Assembly: GCA_934668285.1 (NCBI GenBank)
Contig: CAKUNB010000068.1
Coordinates: 1-8,210, forward strand
Source of the DNA: an uncultured Oscillospiraceae bacterium
GTDB taxonomy: Bacteria > Bacillota > Clostridia > Oscillospirales > Oscillospiraceae
Direction of reading: 5' to 3'
Length of the DNA stretch: 8,210 nucleotides
Position 1 is the first letter of the stretch. The number at the start of each line of letters is the position of its first letter. Below the pieces are notes generated by a model. It was not told where the DNA came from. It searched no databases and saw only the letters and a list, made by a program, of their open reading frames with translations. Shown piece by piece: positions 1 to 5,289 of this stretch. The position numbers were made by a program, and so were the translations under genes.

Positions 1-24
1 ATACTTGATCGCCCGCCGTTCGCT

Positions 25-1218
25 TTAGGGAATCGCAATATATCCGGCGGGATTGACGGTGGCGCCGTTGTAGTAGATGGTGAAATGGAGGTGGGGGCCG
101 GTGGAGTTGCCGGTGGAGCCGACGTAGCCGATGACCTGTCCCTGCGTGACGGTGTCGCCGACGGAGACGATGTAATAATCCTGATGCGCGTAGAGGGTCG
201 AATAGCCGTCGCCGTGGTTGATGACCACGTAGTTACCCCAGCCGTAGCCGCTGGCCGCCGTGGAGACCGTGCCGGTTTTGGAGGCGTAGATCGGTGTGCC
301 GTGGTTGGCTGCGAGGTCGATGCCGTTATGTAGCTGATAATTGCCCGTGATCGGGTTGGTGCGGTAGCCATAGGGGTCGGTCACGCAGGCAAAGCCACTC
401 GTGGCAACAGGGAAGAGGAAGCCGCTTTCCGTCGGCTTGGGCTGCTCCTTCTTCTTTGCCTCGGTCAGCTCCTGCTCCTTCTTGGCGATCTGATCACTCA
501 GCGCGGCAACCTCGGCCTCGGCCCTTTCCTCCGCCTCGCGCAGTTTATCGCGGTCCTTGGCCAGCTCCGCCAGCACCACGTCGGCATCGGCGCGGGACTG
601 CGCCAGCTCCTCCTGTGCCGCGTCAAGCTGTTCCCGTGTTACAGAAAGCGCCGCCTTTTCCTGCGCCAGCGCATCCTTTGCGGACAGGACCTCGCTGGCC
701 GTCTGGGCCAAGGTCGAGAGCATTTGCAAGTCGGCGCGAGAAATTTCCTCGATCATGGCCTGACCGGTCAGAAGCTCGGTAAAGCTCGACGAGGACAGCA
801 GCACGGACCAGAAGGAGATATCGCCGCGCTCCTGCACCGCCCGCATCCGGAGCTTATAGCGCTCGGTCAGCGCCTTTTGCTCGTCGAGCAGCTCATCCAG
901 CTCGGCCTGTTTTTCGGCGATAAGCAGGTTATATTGATGGAGCTGGGCCTCAAGGTTTTCGACCTCCTGCCGCTTCAGCTCGATTTGACGGTCGAGGTCG
1001 AGCTTGAGCTGCGCGTAATCCGAAAGCTGCGCGGAAACCGCCGACAGCTCGTCCGCGATTTTCTCCTGCTCAGCACTCAGCTCGTCCGCCTGCTTTTTCA
1101 GCCGGTCGATCTCCTCCTGAATTTCATCCGACGGCAGCGCCGCGACATTGACAAAAAAGGCGCTTATCATGCAAACGCACAGCAGCAGCGCCGTCAGCAT
1201 CCGAACGGTTCGTTTCAT
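25..1218 (-). CDS. Exported coiled-coil M23 peptidoglycan endopeptidase (EnvC/PcsB/CwlO-like)
   Basis: This 397-residue protein is predicted to cut peptide cross-links in the cell wall or to activate such cutting, outside the membrane. Residues 1-27 form a signal peptide (basic MKRTVR, hydrophobic core, probable cleavage near VAA-LP). Residues about 30-130 and 170-258 are heptad-rich, Glu/Lys/Ala/Leu-rich coiled coil. They are interrupted by a hydrophobic stretch around 132-155 (FWSVLLSSSSFTELL) typical of the PcsB/EnvC family. A charged, Pro-containing linker leads to a C-terminal LytM/M23 domain (about 265-397). That domain has an intact zinc and catalytic set: H297 and D301 (HNGID), H345 (YAH), H376 and H378 (HLH). 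The start ATG has a GGAGGG site seven bases upstream. It follows the apbE/NusG-II pair on the same strand after 83 bases but has its own promoter. Relatives often sit beside ftsEX; here the gene upstream is not ftsX. Family call is firm; the exact cell-wall role is inferred. Confidence 0.93.
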   Translation of the reverse strand: MKRTVRMLTALLLCVCMISAFFVNVAALPSDEIQEEIDRLKKQADELSAEQEKIADELSAVSAQLSDYAQLKLDLDRQIELKRQEVENLEAQLHQYNLLIAEKQAELDELLDEQKALTERYKLRMRAVQERGDISFWSVLLSSSSFTELLTGQAMIEEISRADLQMLSTLAQTASEVLSAKDALAQEKAALSVTREQLDAAQEELAQSRADADVVLAELAKDRDKLREAEERAEAEVAALSDQIAKKEQELTEAKKKEQPKPTESGFLFPVATSGFACVTDPYGYRTNPITGNYQLHNGIDLAANHGTPIYASKTGTVSTAASGYGWGNYVVINHGDGYSTLYAHQDYYIVSVGDTVTQGQVIGYVGSTGNSTGPHLHFTIYYNGATVNPAGYIAIP

Positions 1219-1223
1219 AGAAA

Positions 1224-1274
1224 TGCCCTCCGATGTGTTACAAATTTGTAATTATTGTAACACATCGGCGGGCA
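1224..1274 (-). repeat. Long inverted repeat over promoter, start site and ribosome-binding site of the M23 gene
   Basis: A 14-base arm, CCGATGTGTTACAA (1230-1243), is repeated exactly in inverted form at 1255-1268. After one mismatch (1229/1269) five more base pairs extend the arms to 1224 and 1274; the central spacer is 11 bases. A shorter perfect palindrome, TTACAAATTTGTAA, lies at 1238-1251. The right arm covers the -10 box and the left arm covers the Shine-Dalgarno sequence. No U run follows on the minus strand, so it is a poor terminator candidate. It could be an operator, or in RNA made from the upstream genes a hairpin hiding the ribosome-binding site. Confidence 0.85.
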
Positions 1275-1282
1275 AATTGCAA
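1254..1282 (-). promoter_or_regulatory. Sigma-A-type promoter of the M23 peptidase gene
   Basis: Read on the minus strand, TTGCAA (1282-1277) and TACAAT (1259-1254) are separated by exactly 17 bases. The predicted start is about base 1247, giving a leader of roughly 28 bases with GGAGGG at 1231-1226. The -10 box overlaps one arm of a long inverted repeat, so a bound regulator could control it. Called from consensus similarity only. Confidence 0.75.
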
Positions 1283-1301
1283 GGCAAATCGCCATATTTT
1301 C

Positions 1302-1658
1302 TTAACCGACCATCGCGTCCAGCGCCGATTCGGACGAAAAACGGACGACCAGCCGGTTCGGAAGGCACACGATCGGTGCGCCGCTGTTGGCCGGGCCGTG
1401 GTGAACGCAGTCCTGTGACGCGCAGGAGGCTTCGATGACGCTGACCTTGCCGTCGTCCACGCGCAGGACGTTGCTGCCGTACTCATTGCAGATGGTATAC
1501 TCGCCGGGCGTTGATAAGTCGAGCGTTTGCACCAGCACGCCGTCGGAATAGACCTCTGCCGTCGTTCCGGTCCCGGTCAGACAGGGGAGAAGCAGCATCG
1601 CCGCGACGCATAACAGGCAAAATATACCAAGTAAAATGATCCATGTCCTTGTTTTCAT
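1302..1658 (-). CDS. NusG domain II-containing small membrane-anchored protein
   Basis: This is a 118-residue protein of the NusG_II (PF07009-type) family, whose biochemical role is not established. It is not the transcription factor NusG. Residues 7-26 form one hydrophobic N-terminal segment, so the remainder probably lies outside the membrane. The soluble part shows the family signature: C79, then D83-C84-V (SQDCV), H86-H87, and the C-terminal IVCLPNRLVVRF block with C98. The start codon overlaps the apbE stop in an ATGA (1658-1655). An AGGTGATC Shine-Dalgarno match lies just upstream within the end of apbE, which indicates translational coupling. Family members often accompany ApbE, FMN-binding or Rnf-type genes, which suggests a link to extracytoplasmic flavin or redox chemistry. 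That link is inference; three cysteines could bind a metal or form a disulfide. Confidence 0.85.
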   Translation of the reverse strand: MKTRTWIILLGIFCLLCVAAMLLLPCLTGTGTTAEVYSDGVLVQTLDLSTPGEYTICNEYGSNVLRVDDGKVSVIEASCASQDCVHHGPANSGAPIVCLPNRLVVRFSSESALDAMVG

Positions 1659-2635
1659 CGTTCGATCACCTGATAATCGCAGCCGGAGAGGGAAACGCCG
1701 TCCGTCGCATAGATCACGCCGTCCGTCGTGATAAAAACGGCTGCAAAGCTCTGTTCCCTGCGCCAGAATTCCGTTGCTTTTTCCAATCCCATCACAAACA
1801 AGGCCGTCGAGTACGCGTCGGCCATCGTGCCGCTGTCGGCGATAATAGTCACGGACGCAAAGCCGCTATCGGCGGGATAGCCGGTCTTTGGGTCAAGAAT
1901 ATGATGATACGTGACACCGTCCGCTTCAAAATAGCGCTGGTAGCCGCCCGAGGTCACGAGCGCCTTCGTGCCGGTCACTGTGACGGAGGCGAGCGCCTGC
2001 TCCGGCTGCTGCGGATCGGCGATGCCGATCATCCACGCCGAGCCGTCCGGCTTCGTGCCATAGGTCTGGATATTTCCGCCAAGGGACAGCAGCGCCGCCG
2101 CTGCACCGCTTTGCCCCAAGACCGCGACACACTGCTCGGCGGCATAGCCCTTTGCGATCCCGCCGAGGTCAACGGCTGCGCCGGAACGCAGGGAAGCGGT
2201 ATCGTCCGAAAGCAGCATCTGCTCCACGCCGACCTGTGGAAGTGCCGCCTCGATCTCTGCCCTCTCCGGCACGTGCTGCGTTTCGTCCGTAAAGCCCCAG
2301 AGGCGCACGAGCGGATAGACCGTCGGGTCAAACGAGCCGGCGGTCTTGCGGCTGAATTCGACCGCTGCGGACACCAGTGCCGCCGCCTCGCCGGTGATCG
2401 TTTCTCCGGCGTTGAGCCGGCCGATTTCGCTTGCCGCATCGGTCGCGTCGAGCATCGCGTCCAGTCGCAGCAGCTCGTCCGAAACGGCATTGAGCGCAGC
2501 TTCATCGCCCCAGACCTTCAGGGACAGCACCGTATCCATCGCAAAAAGCTCCTTCTGCACCGGCCGCGTTTCGCCGCAGGCGGCCAAAAACAACAGCGCC
2601 GCAGCCAGAAGTATCATACAAACCCGTCGTTTCAT
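1655..2635 (-). CDS. apbE: FAD:protein FMN transferase, lipoprotein (ApbE)
   Basis: ApbE moves the FMN part of FAD onto a Ser/Thr of target flavoproteins such as Rnf/Nqr subunits or extracellular FMN-binding proteins, using Mg2+. The 326-residue product begins with a lipoprotein signal: MKRR, a hydrophobic core, and a lipobox LAAC with C20 as the lipidated residue. Family motifs follow in order: FAMDTVLS (31-38), SFDPTVYPLVRLWGF (101-115), DLGGIAKGYA (156-165), SLGGN (184-188), HHILDPKTGYPA (244-255), and a final DAYST with metal ligands D273 and T277. All appear intact, so an active enzyme is expected. An ATG farther upstream at 2788 is open in frame but would run through the promoter and lack the lipoprotein start. 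ATG 2635 has GAGGAAGG just before it. It is the first gene of a unit with the NusG-II protein; no target flavoprotein is seen in the window. Confidence 0.95.
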   Translation of the reverse strand: MKRRVCMILLAAALLFLAACGETRPVQKELFAMDTVLSLKVWGDEAALNAVSDELLRLDAMLDATDAASEIGRLNAGETITGEAAALVSAAVEFSRKTAGSFDPTVYPLVRLWGFTDETQHVPERAEIEAALPQVGVEQMLLSDDTASLRSGAAVDLGGIAKGYAAEQCVAVLGQSGAAAALLSLGGNIQTYGTKPDGSAWMIGIADPQQPEQALASVTVTGTKALVTSGGYQRYFEADGVTYHHILDPKTGYPADSGFASVTIIADSGTMADAYSTALFVMGLEKATEFWRREQSFAAVFITTDGVIYATDGVSLSGCDYQVIER

Positions 2636-2651
2636 TGCCTTCCTCGGTTCA

Positions 2652-2674
2652 GCCTGCCGAAGCAGGCGTTTTTT
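2652..2674 (-). other. UUCG-capped hairpin in the apbE leader (a terminator shape on the opposite strand)
   Basis: On the minus strand GCCTGC and GCAGGC form a six-base-pair stem around a TTCG loop closed by C-G, the exceptionally stable tetraloop. It would begin about eight bases from the predicted apbE mRNA 5' end (about 2675), a position suited to protecting the transcript. Read on the plus strand, the same stem is followed by G and six T (2669-2674). It therefore also looks like an intrinsic terminator for antisense RNA heading toward rplU. Confidence 0.6.
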
Positions 2675-2681
2675 CAAAAAT

Positions 2682-2710
2682 AGTATAGCAAATTTGCAAA
2701 AAAAGGTCAA
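2682..2710 (-). promoter_or_regulatory. Sigma-A-type promoter of apbE
   Basis: On the minus strand TTGACC (2710-2705) and TATACT (2687-2682) are 17 bases apart, with a predicted start at about G2675. The spacer contains a perfect 10-bp palindrome GCAAATTTGC (2688-2697) and a seven-base A/T tract. The -35 box lies in one half of a palindrome shared with the rplU promoter. Confidence 0.83.
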
Positions 2711-2722
2711 ATAGTATTTGAC
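2706..2722. repeat. 17-bp palindrome joining two divergent -35 boxes
   Basis: GTCAAATA-G-TATTTGAC is a perfect inverted repeat with eight-base arms. The right arm holds most of the rplU TTGACA and the left arm most of the apbE TTGACC. Part of the symmetry is expected from two facing-away -35 boxes, but it continues through the seven bases between them. Confidence 0.85.
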
Positions 2723-2746
2723 AAATCGGGCTTCCGATGCTAAAAT
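2718..2746 (+). promoter_or_regulatory. Sigma-A-type promoter of rplU
   Basis: A perfect TTGACA (2718-2723), a 17-base spacer and TAAAAT (2741-2746) predict a start near 2753. An A-rich tract at 2698-2704 could act as an UP element. The near-consensus quality fits a highly expressed ribosomal-protein operon. This promoter probably drives rplU, prp, rpmA and, by read-through, obgE. Confidence 0.88.
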
Positions 2747-2752
2747 AGATGA

Positions 2753-2830
2753 GCCGCGTCGAAGAGGTTTTAAGTTGAGGCAGCTCACACCTCCAGAGCG
2801 AGACTACAATAAAGGTAGGTGCAATCGAGA
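2753..2830 (+). promoter_or_regulatory. Structured rplU leader, candidate L21 leader RNA
   Basis: The predicted 78-base untranslated leader can fold locally. GAGGT (2764-2768) pairs with ACCTC (2789-2793), and inside it TGAG (2776-2779) pairs with CTCA (2784-2787) around a GCAG loop. The segment CACCT (2788-2792) could instead pair with AGGTG (2817-2821) at the ribosome-binding site. Low-GC Gram-positives are known to carry a putative autoregulatory L21 leader at this location. Assignment to that RNA family rests on position and foldability, not on a covariance-model match. Confidence 0.45.
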
Positions 2831-3142
2831 ATGCAGGCAGTTATCGTTACCGGCGGTAAGCAGTACAACGTCAAGGAGGGCGATGTGATCTACATCGAGA
2901 AGCTCGGCGTTGAGGCGGACCAGACCGTAACCTTCGATCAGGTGCTGGCAGTCGTGGACGGTGAGAACTCCAAGTTCGGTACTCCCGTCGTGGCAGGCGC
3001 TTCCGTCGAAGCAAAGGTGCTCAAGAACGGCAAGTCCAAGAAGGTTACCGTTTTCAAGTACCGCCCGAAGAAGGACTCCAAGTCCCTCCGCGGCCACAGA
3101 CAGCCTTATACCAAGGTGCAGATTGAAAAGATTTCTGTGTAA
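2831..3142 (+). CDS. rplU: 50S ribosomal protein L21
   Basis: L21 binds 23S rRNA in the large ribosomal subunit. The 103-residue length is typical. The beginning [18 protein letters not shown] and the C-terminal signature (residues about 71-100, [11 protein letters not shown] then [14 protein letters not shown]) are diagnostic. An in-frame ATG four codons earlier (2819) falls inside the GGTAGGTG ribosome-binding region, so 2831 is chosen. It is the first gene of the rplU-prp-rpmA-obgE cluster, three bases from prp, and is driven by the strong promoter at 2718-2746 through a structured leader. Confidence 0.97.
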   Translation: MQAVIVTGGKQYNVKEGDVIYIEKLGVEADQTVTFDQVLAVVDGENSKFGTPVVAGASVEAKVLKNGKSKKVTVFKYRPKKDSKSLRGHRQPYTKVQIEKISV

Positions 3143-3145
3143 TTT

Positions 3146-3469
3146 ATGACAAAAATCGAAGTTTTCAATCAGAACGGCAGAATTAACGGTTTTGCCGTAT
3201 CGGGGCATAGCGGCTACGCCGAGGCAGGCAGCGACATTGTGTGCGCTGCGGTCACGTCGGCGGTTCGGTTTGCTGAATGTACCATCAATGACGTCCTCGG
3301 CAACCATGCCAAGACGAAGGTCATTGAGGACGAGCCTCGTATCACCCTCACCATCCCGGCCACCTGCGACGATGAAGACGCAGTGCAGGCAGTGCTGACC
3401 GGCTTTTTGCTGACGGTCTGCGCACTTCGGGATGACTATCCTGATTATATCGAAGTTATGGAGGTGTAA
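3146..3469 (+). CDS. prp: Ribosomal-processing cysteine protease Prp (YsxB family)
   Basis: Prp removes the short N-terminal extension of ribosomal protein L27, a step shown to be essential in Staphylococcus aureus. The 107-residue product matches the family in length. It holds the catalytic pair in the usual motif: H21 in SGHSGYAEAG and C33 in SDIVCAAVTS, with D30 also present. The gene lies three bases after rplU and three bases before rpmA, its substrate gene, the classic Firmicute order. No good Shine-Dalgarno is seen ahead of its ATG (only purine-rich GAAAAG), so it is probably translated by re-initiation after rplU and kept low. The rpmA ribosome-binding site (GGAGGTG, 3460-3466) is embedded in its last codons. 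Confidence 0.95.
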   Translation: MTKIEVFNQNGRINGFAVSGHSGYAEAGSDIVCAAVTSAVRFAECTINDVLGNHAKTKVIEDEPRITLTIPATCDDEDAVQAVLTGFLLTVCALRDDYPDYIEVMEV

Positions 3470-3472
3470 CAA

Positions 3473-3757
3473 ATGCTGAAAATCGGTTTTCAGTTCTTCG
3501 CTCATAAGAAGGGCGGCGGTTCTACTAAGAACGGTCGTGATTCCGAGTCCAAGAGATTGGGCGTGAAGCGCGCGGACGGTCAGTTCGTTCTCGCGGGCAA
3601 CATTCTCGTTCGTCAGAGAGGCACGCACATTCATCCGGGTACCAACGTCGGTATCGGCAGCGATGACACCCTGTTCGCAAAGATCGACGGTCACGTTCGC
3701 TTCGAGCGCAAGGGCAAGGATCGCAAGCAGTGCTCCGTCTACGCAGTCGAGCAATAA
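3473..3757 (+). CDS. rpmA: 50S ribosomal protein L27 with cleavable N-terminal extension
   Basis: L27 reaches the peptidyl-transferase centre of the 50S subunit with its N-terminal tail. This 94-residue form begins MLKIGFQFF followed by [20 protein letters not shown]. The FQFF-A junction fits the Prp cleavage site known in Firmicutes (LQFF-A), so the mature chain should start at A10. The core is fully conserved ([16 protein letters not shown], [16 protein letters not shown]). GGAGGTG lies six bases before the ATG. A strong intrinsic terminator follows 11 bases after the stop codon. Confidence 0.97.
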   Translation: MLKIGFQFFAHKKGGGSTKNGRDSESKRLGVKRADGQFVLAGNILVRQRGTHIHPGTNVGIGSDDTLFAKIDGHVRFERKGKDRKQCSVYAVEQ

Positions 3758-3768
3758 GAGCTATACGG

Positions 3769-3805
3769 AATCCCGAACATAAACCCTTATGTTCGGGATT
3801 TTTTT
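3769..3805 (+). terminator. Intrinsic terminator or attenuator between rpmA and obgE
   Basis: AATCCCGAACATAA (3769-3782) pairs perfectly over 14 bases with 3787-3800 around a four-base loop, ending in a run of seven T (3799-3805). This is a textbook intrinsic terminator. Only 13 bases separate it from the obgE ATG, so it sits inside the cluster and probably reduces rather than abolishes obgE transcription. Confidence 0.93.
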
Positions 3806-3818
3806 AGGGAGATACACG

Positions 3819-5093
3819 ATGTTTGTAGATAAAGTTAAAATTTACGTCAAGGCGGGCAACGGCGGCAATGGGGCGGTGGCGTTCCACCGAGAGAAATATG
3901 TTGCGGCGGGCGGTCCCGACGGCGGCGACGGCGGCAAGGGCGGCAATATCGTCCTGCGCGTCAACGACAATCTCTCTACGCTGATGGACTTCCGCTACAA
4001 GCGCAAATACACCGCCGCGCCCGGTCAGGACGGGCAAGGCGGACGATGCAGCGGCAAGCGCGGCGAGGATCTGGTCATTCAAATCCCGCGCGGCACGGTC
4101 GTCCGTGACGCAGAGACGAACGAGGTCATCAAAGATATGTCCGACGATGCCGATTTCATTCTCTGCAAGGGCGGCCGCGGCGGCTGGGGCAACAAGCATT
4201 TTGCCACGCCGACGCGCCAGGTGCCGCGCTTTGCTAAGGCAGGACTTCCCGGCGAGGAGCATGAGGTCATTCTGGAATTAAAGCTGCTGGCCGATGTCGG
4301 CCTCGTCGGCTTCCCGAATGTCGGCAAGTCCACGCTGCTGTCTGTGACGTCCAACGCCCGCCCGAAAATTGCGAACTATCATTTCACGACGCGGTACCCC
4401 AATCTTGGCGTGATCTACGTCGACGAAGGCGTTTCCTTCGTCATGGCGGATATTCCCGGCATTATCGAGGGCGCTGCGGAGGGTGCGGGCCTTGGCCATG
4501 ATTTCCTGCGGCACATCGACCGCTGCCGCTTGCTCGTGCATATCGTCGACGTTTCCGGCTGCGAGGATCGCGATCCGGTGGACGACTTTGAGAAGATCAA
4601 CGCCGAGCTGCGCGAATACTCCGCCGACCTTGCCGCCCGCCCGATGATCGTCGCGGCGAATAAATGCGACCTCATCCCCGAGGGCAGCGACAATCTGGAG
4701 CGGCTGCGTGCCTATGTGACCGCGCACGGCTATGAATTCTACGAAATTTCCGCCGCCACGACGCAGGGAACGAAGCAGCTCATGCGCACAATTGCGGGCA
4801 AGCTCCGCGAGCTGCCGCCTGTGATCGTCTACGAGCCGGAGTACGTCAAGCCGCTGGCCGAAGCAGGGGAGGCCGATGACCTCAACATCGAGCACATGGA
4901 CGACCTCTGGGTCATCTCCGGCAAGTGGCTGCAGCAGCTCATCAGCGACATCAACTTTGCCGACTACGAATCGCGGATGTACTTCGACCGCCAGCTCCGC
5001 AAGAGCGGCCTGTTCGAGCGGCTGGAAGCCATGGGCATCGAGGACGGCGACACGGTCAGCATCTACGACTTTGAATTTGACTACGAGCGCTGA
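3819..5093 (+). CDS. obgE: GTPase Obg/CgtA, ribosome assembly and stress GTPase
   Basis: Obg is an essential GTPase that binds the 50S subunit late in assembly and links it to growth and stringent signals. The 424-residue product has all three family domains. The Gly-rich Obg fold (about 1-158) has runs such as GGPDGGDGGKGGNI. The G domain has G1 GFPNVGKST (164-172), G2 with T190-T191, G3 DIPG (211-214), G4 NKCD (281-284) and G5 SAA (311-313). A C-terminal OCT domain (about 355-424) is typical of Firmicutes. An in-frame ATG ten codons earlier lies within the terminator hairpin; ATG 3819 with AGGGAGA at 3806-3812 gives the conserved MFVDKVKIYVKAGNGG start. Because no promoter fits between the terminator and the start, expression likely comes from read-through. 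Confidence 0.97.
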   Translation: MFVDKVKIYVKAGNGGNGAVAFHREKYVAAGGPDGGDGGKGGNIVLRVNDNLSTLMDFRYKRKYTAAPGQDGQGGRCSGKRGEDLVIQIPRGTVVRDAETNEVIKDMSDDADFILCKGGRGGWGNKHFATPTRQVPRFAKAGLPGEEHEVILELKLLADVGLVGFPNVGKSTLLSVTSNARPKIANYHFTTRYPNLGVIYVDEGVSFVMADIPGIIEGAAEGAGLGHDFLRHIDRCRLLVHIVDVSGCEDRDPVDDFEKINAELREYSADLAARPMIVAANKCDLIPEGSDNLERLRAYVTAHGYEFYEISAATTQGTKQLMRTIAGKLRELPPVIVYEPEYVKPLAEAGEADDLNIEHMDDLWVISGKWLQQLISDINFADYESRMYFDRQLRKSGLFERLEAMGIEDGDTVSIYDFEFDYER

Positions 5094-5232
5094 GCCAATT
5101 TTCAAATTGTTTCGACTTCGTTCACAGTTTCTTCAAGAATTGCCGATATAATGCCAATTGTAAGGAACAACCCCATATTTCTTACGATCCATCTTTTCAT
5201 TTATCTCTCTTATTTTTCTCTCTCATTTCTGT
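5094..5232 (+). other. AT-rich, G-poor untranslated region after obgE
   Basis: No convincing gene is seen in these 139 bases. A small inverted repeat, CAATTT-TC-AAATTG (5096-5109), follows the stop codon directly. Bases 5166-5230 form a pyrimidine-rich stretch with a single G (5186) and many C, the composition of an unstructured Rho-loading region. The word GAATTGCCGAT occurs at 5137-5147 and again at 5236-5246 in the terminator arm. A frame open from ATG 5151 crosses the terminator and promoter and is not a credible start for the next gene. Confidence 0.6.
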
Positions 5233-5284
5233 TGCGAATTGCCGATCGTCCTCCCCTCGGGCGGTCGGTAATTTGCATTTTTTT
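5233..5284 (+). terminator. Intrinsic terminator of the rplU-obgE unit
   Basis: Bases 5233-5251 and 5259-5277 form a 19-pair stem without bulges around a seven-base loop, if four G-U pairs are allowed, followed by seven T (5278-5284). All four wobbles are G-U only in plus-strand RNA; the minus-strand copy would have A-C mismatches. The structure is therefore oriented to stop transcription leaving obgE. The next promoter starts five bases later. Confidence 0.88.
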
Positions 5285-5289
5285 ATGGA

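Noticed and set aside
1377..1388. SGAP in the NusG-II protein (residues 92-95) as an ApbE flavin-attachment site
   Set aside because: The known acceptor motif ends in Thr or Ser after the Ala (S/T-G-A-T/S); here it is Pro, and no acidic residue precedes it at the usual distance.
1643..2683. A 346-codon open frame on the plus strand, antisense to apbE
   Set aside because: It mirrors a well-supported enzyme gene, is Arg/Gly/His-rich low-complexity translation, and has no family motif; long antisense frames are common in GC-rich DNA.
2636..2788. N-terminal extension of ApbE from ATG 2788
   Set aside because: It would run through the apbE promoter and the rplU leader and would place the lipoprotein signal internally.
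2804..3754. A 316-codon open frame on the minus strand across rplU, prp and rpmA
   Set aside because: It lies entirely opposite three conserved ribosomal genes and shows no recognisable domain.
3762..3767. TATACG just ahead of the rpmA-obgE hairpin as a -10 box for obgE
   Set aside because: No -35-like sequence at the right distance (3739-3744 does not resemble TTGACA); the predicted start would fall inside the hairpin arm.
4278..5105. A 275-codon open frame opposite obgE
   Set aside because: It is the shadow of the conserved GTPase; codon composition and lack of motifs argue against a gene.
5121..5152. Possible extra promoter: TTCACA (5121-5126) and TATAAT (5147-5152)
   Set aside because: The spacer of 20 bases is too long and the intrinsic terminator downstream would stop the transcript before the MATE gene.
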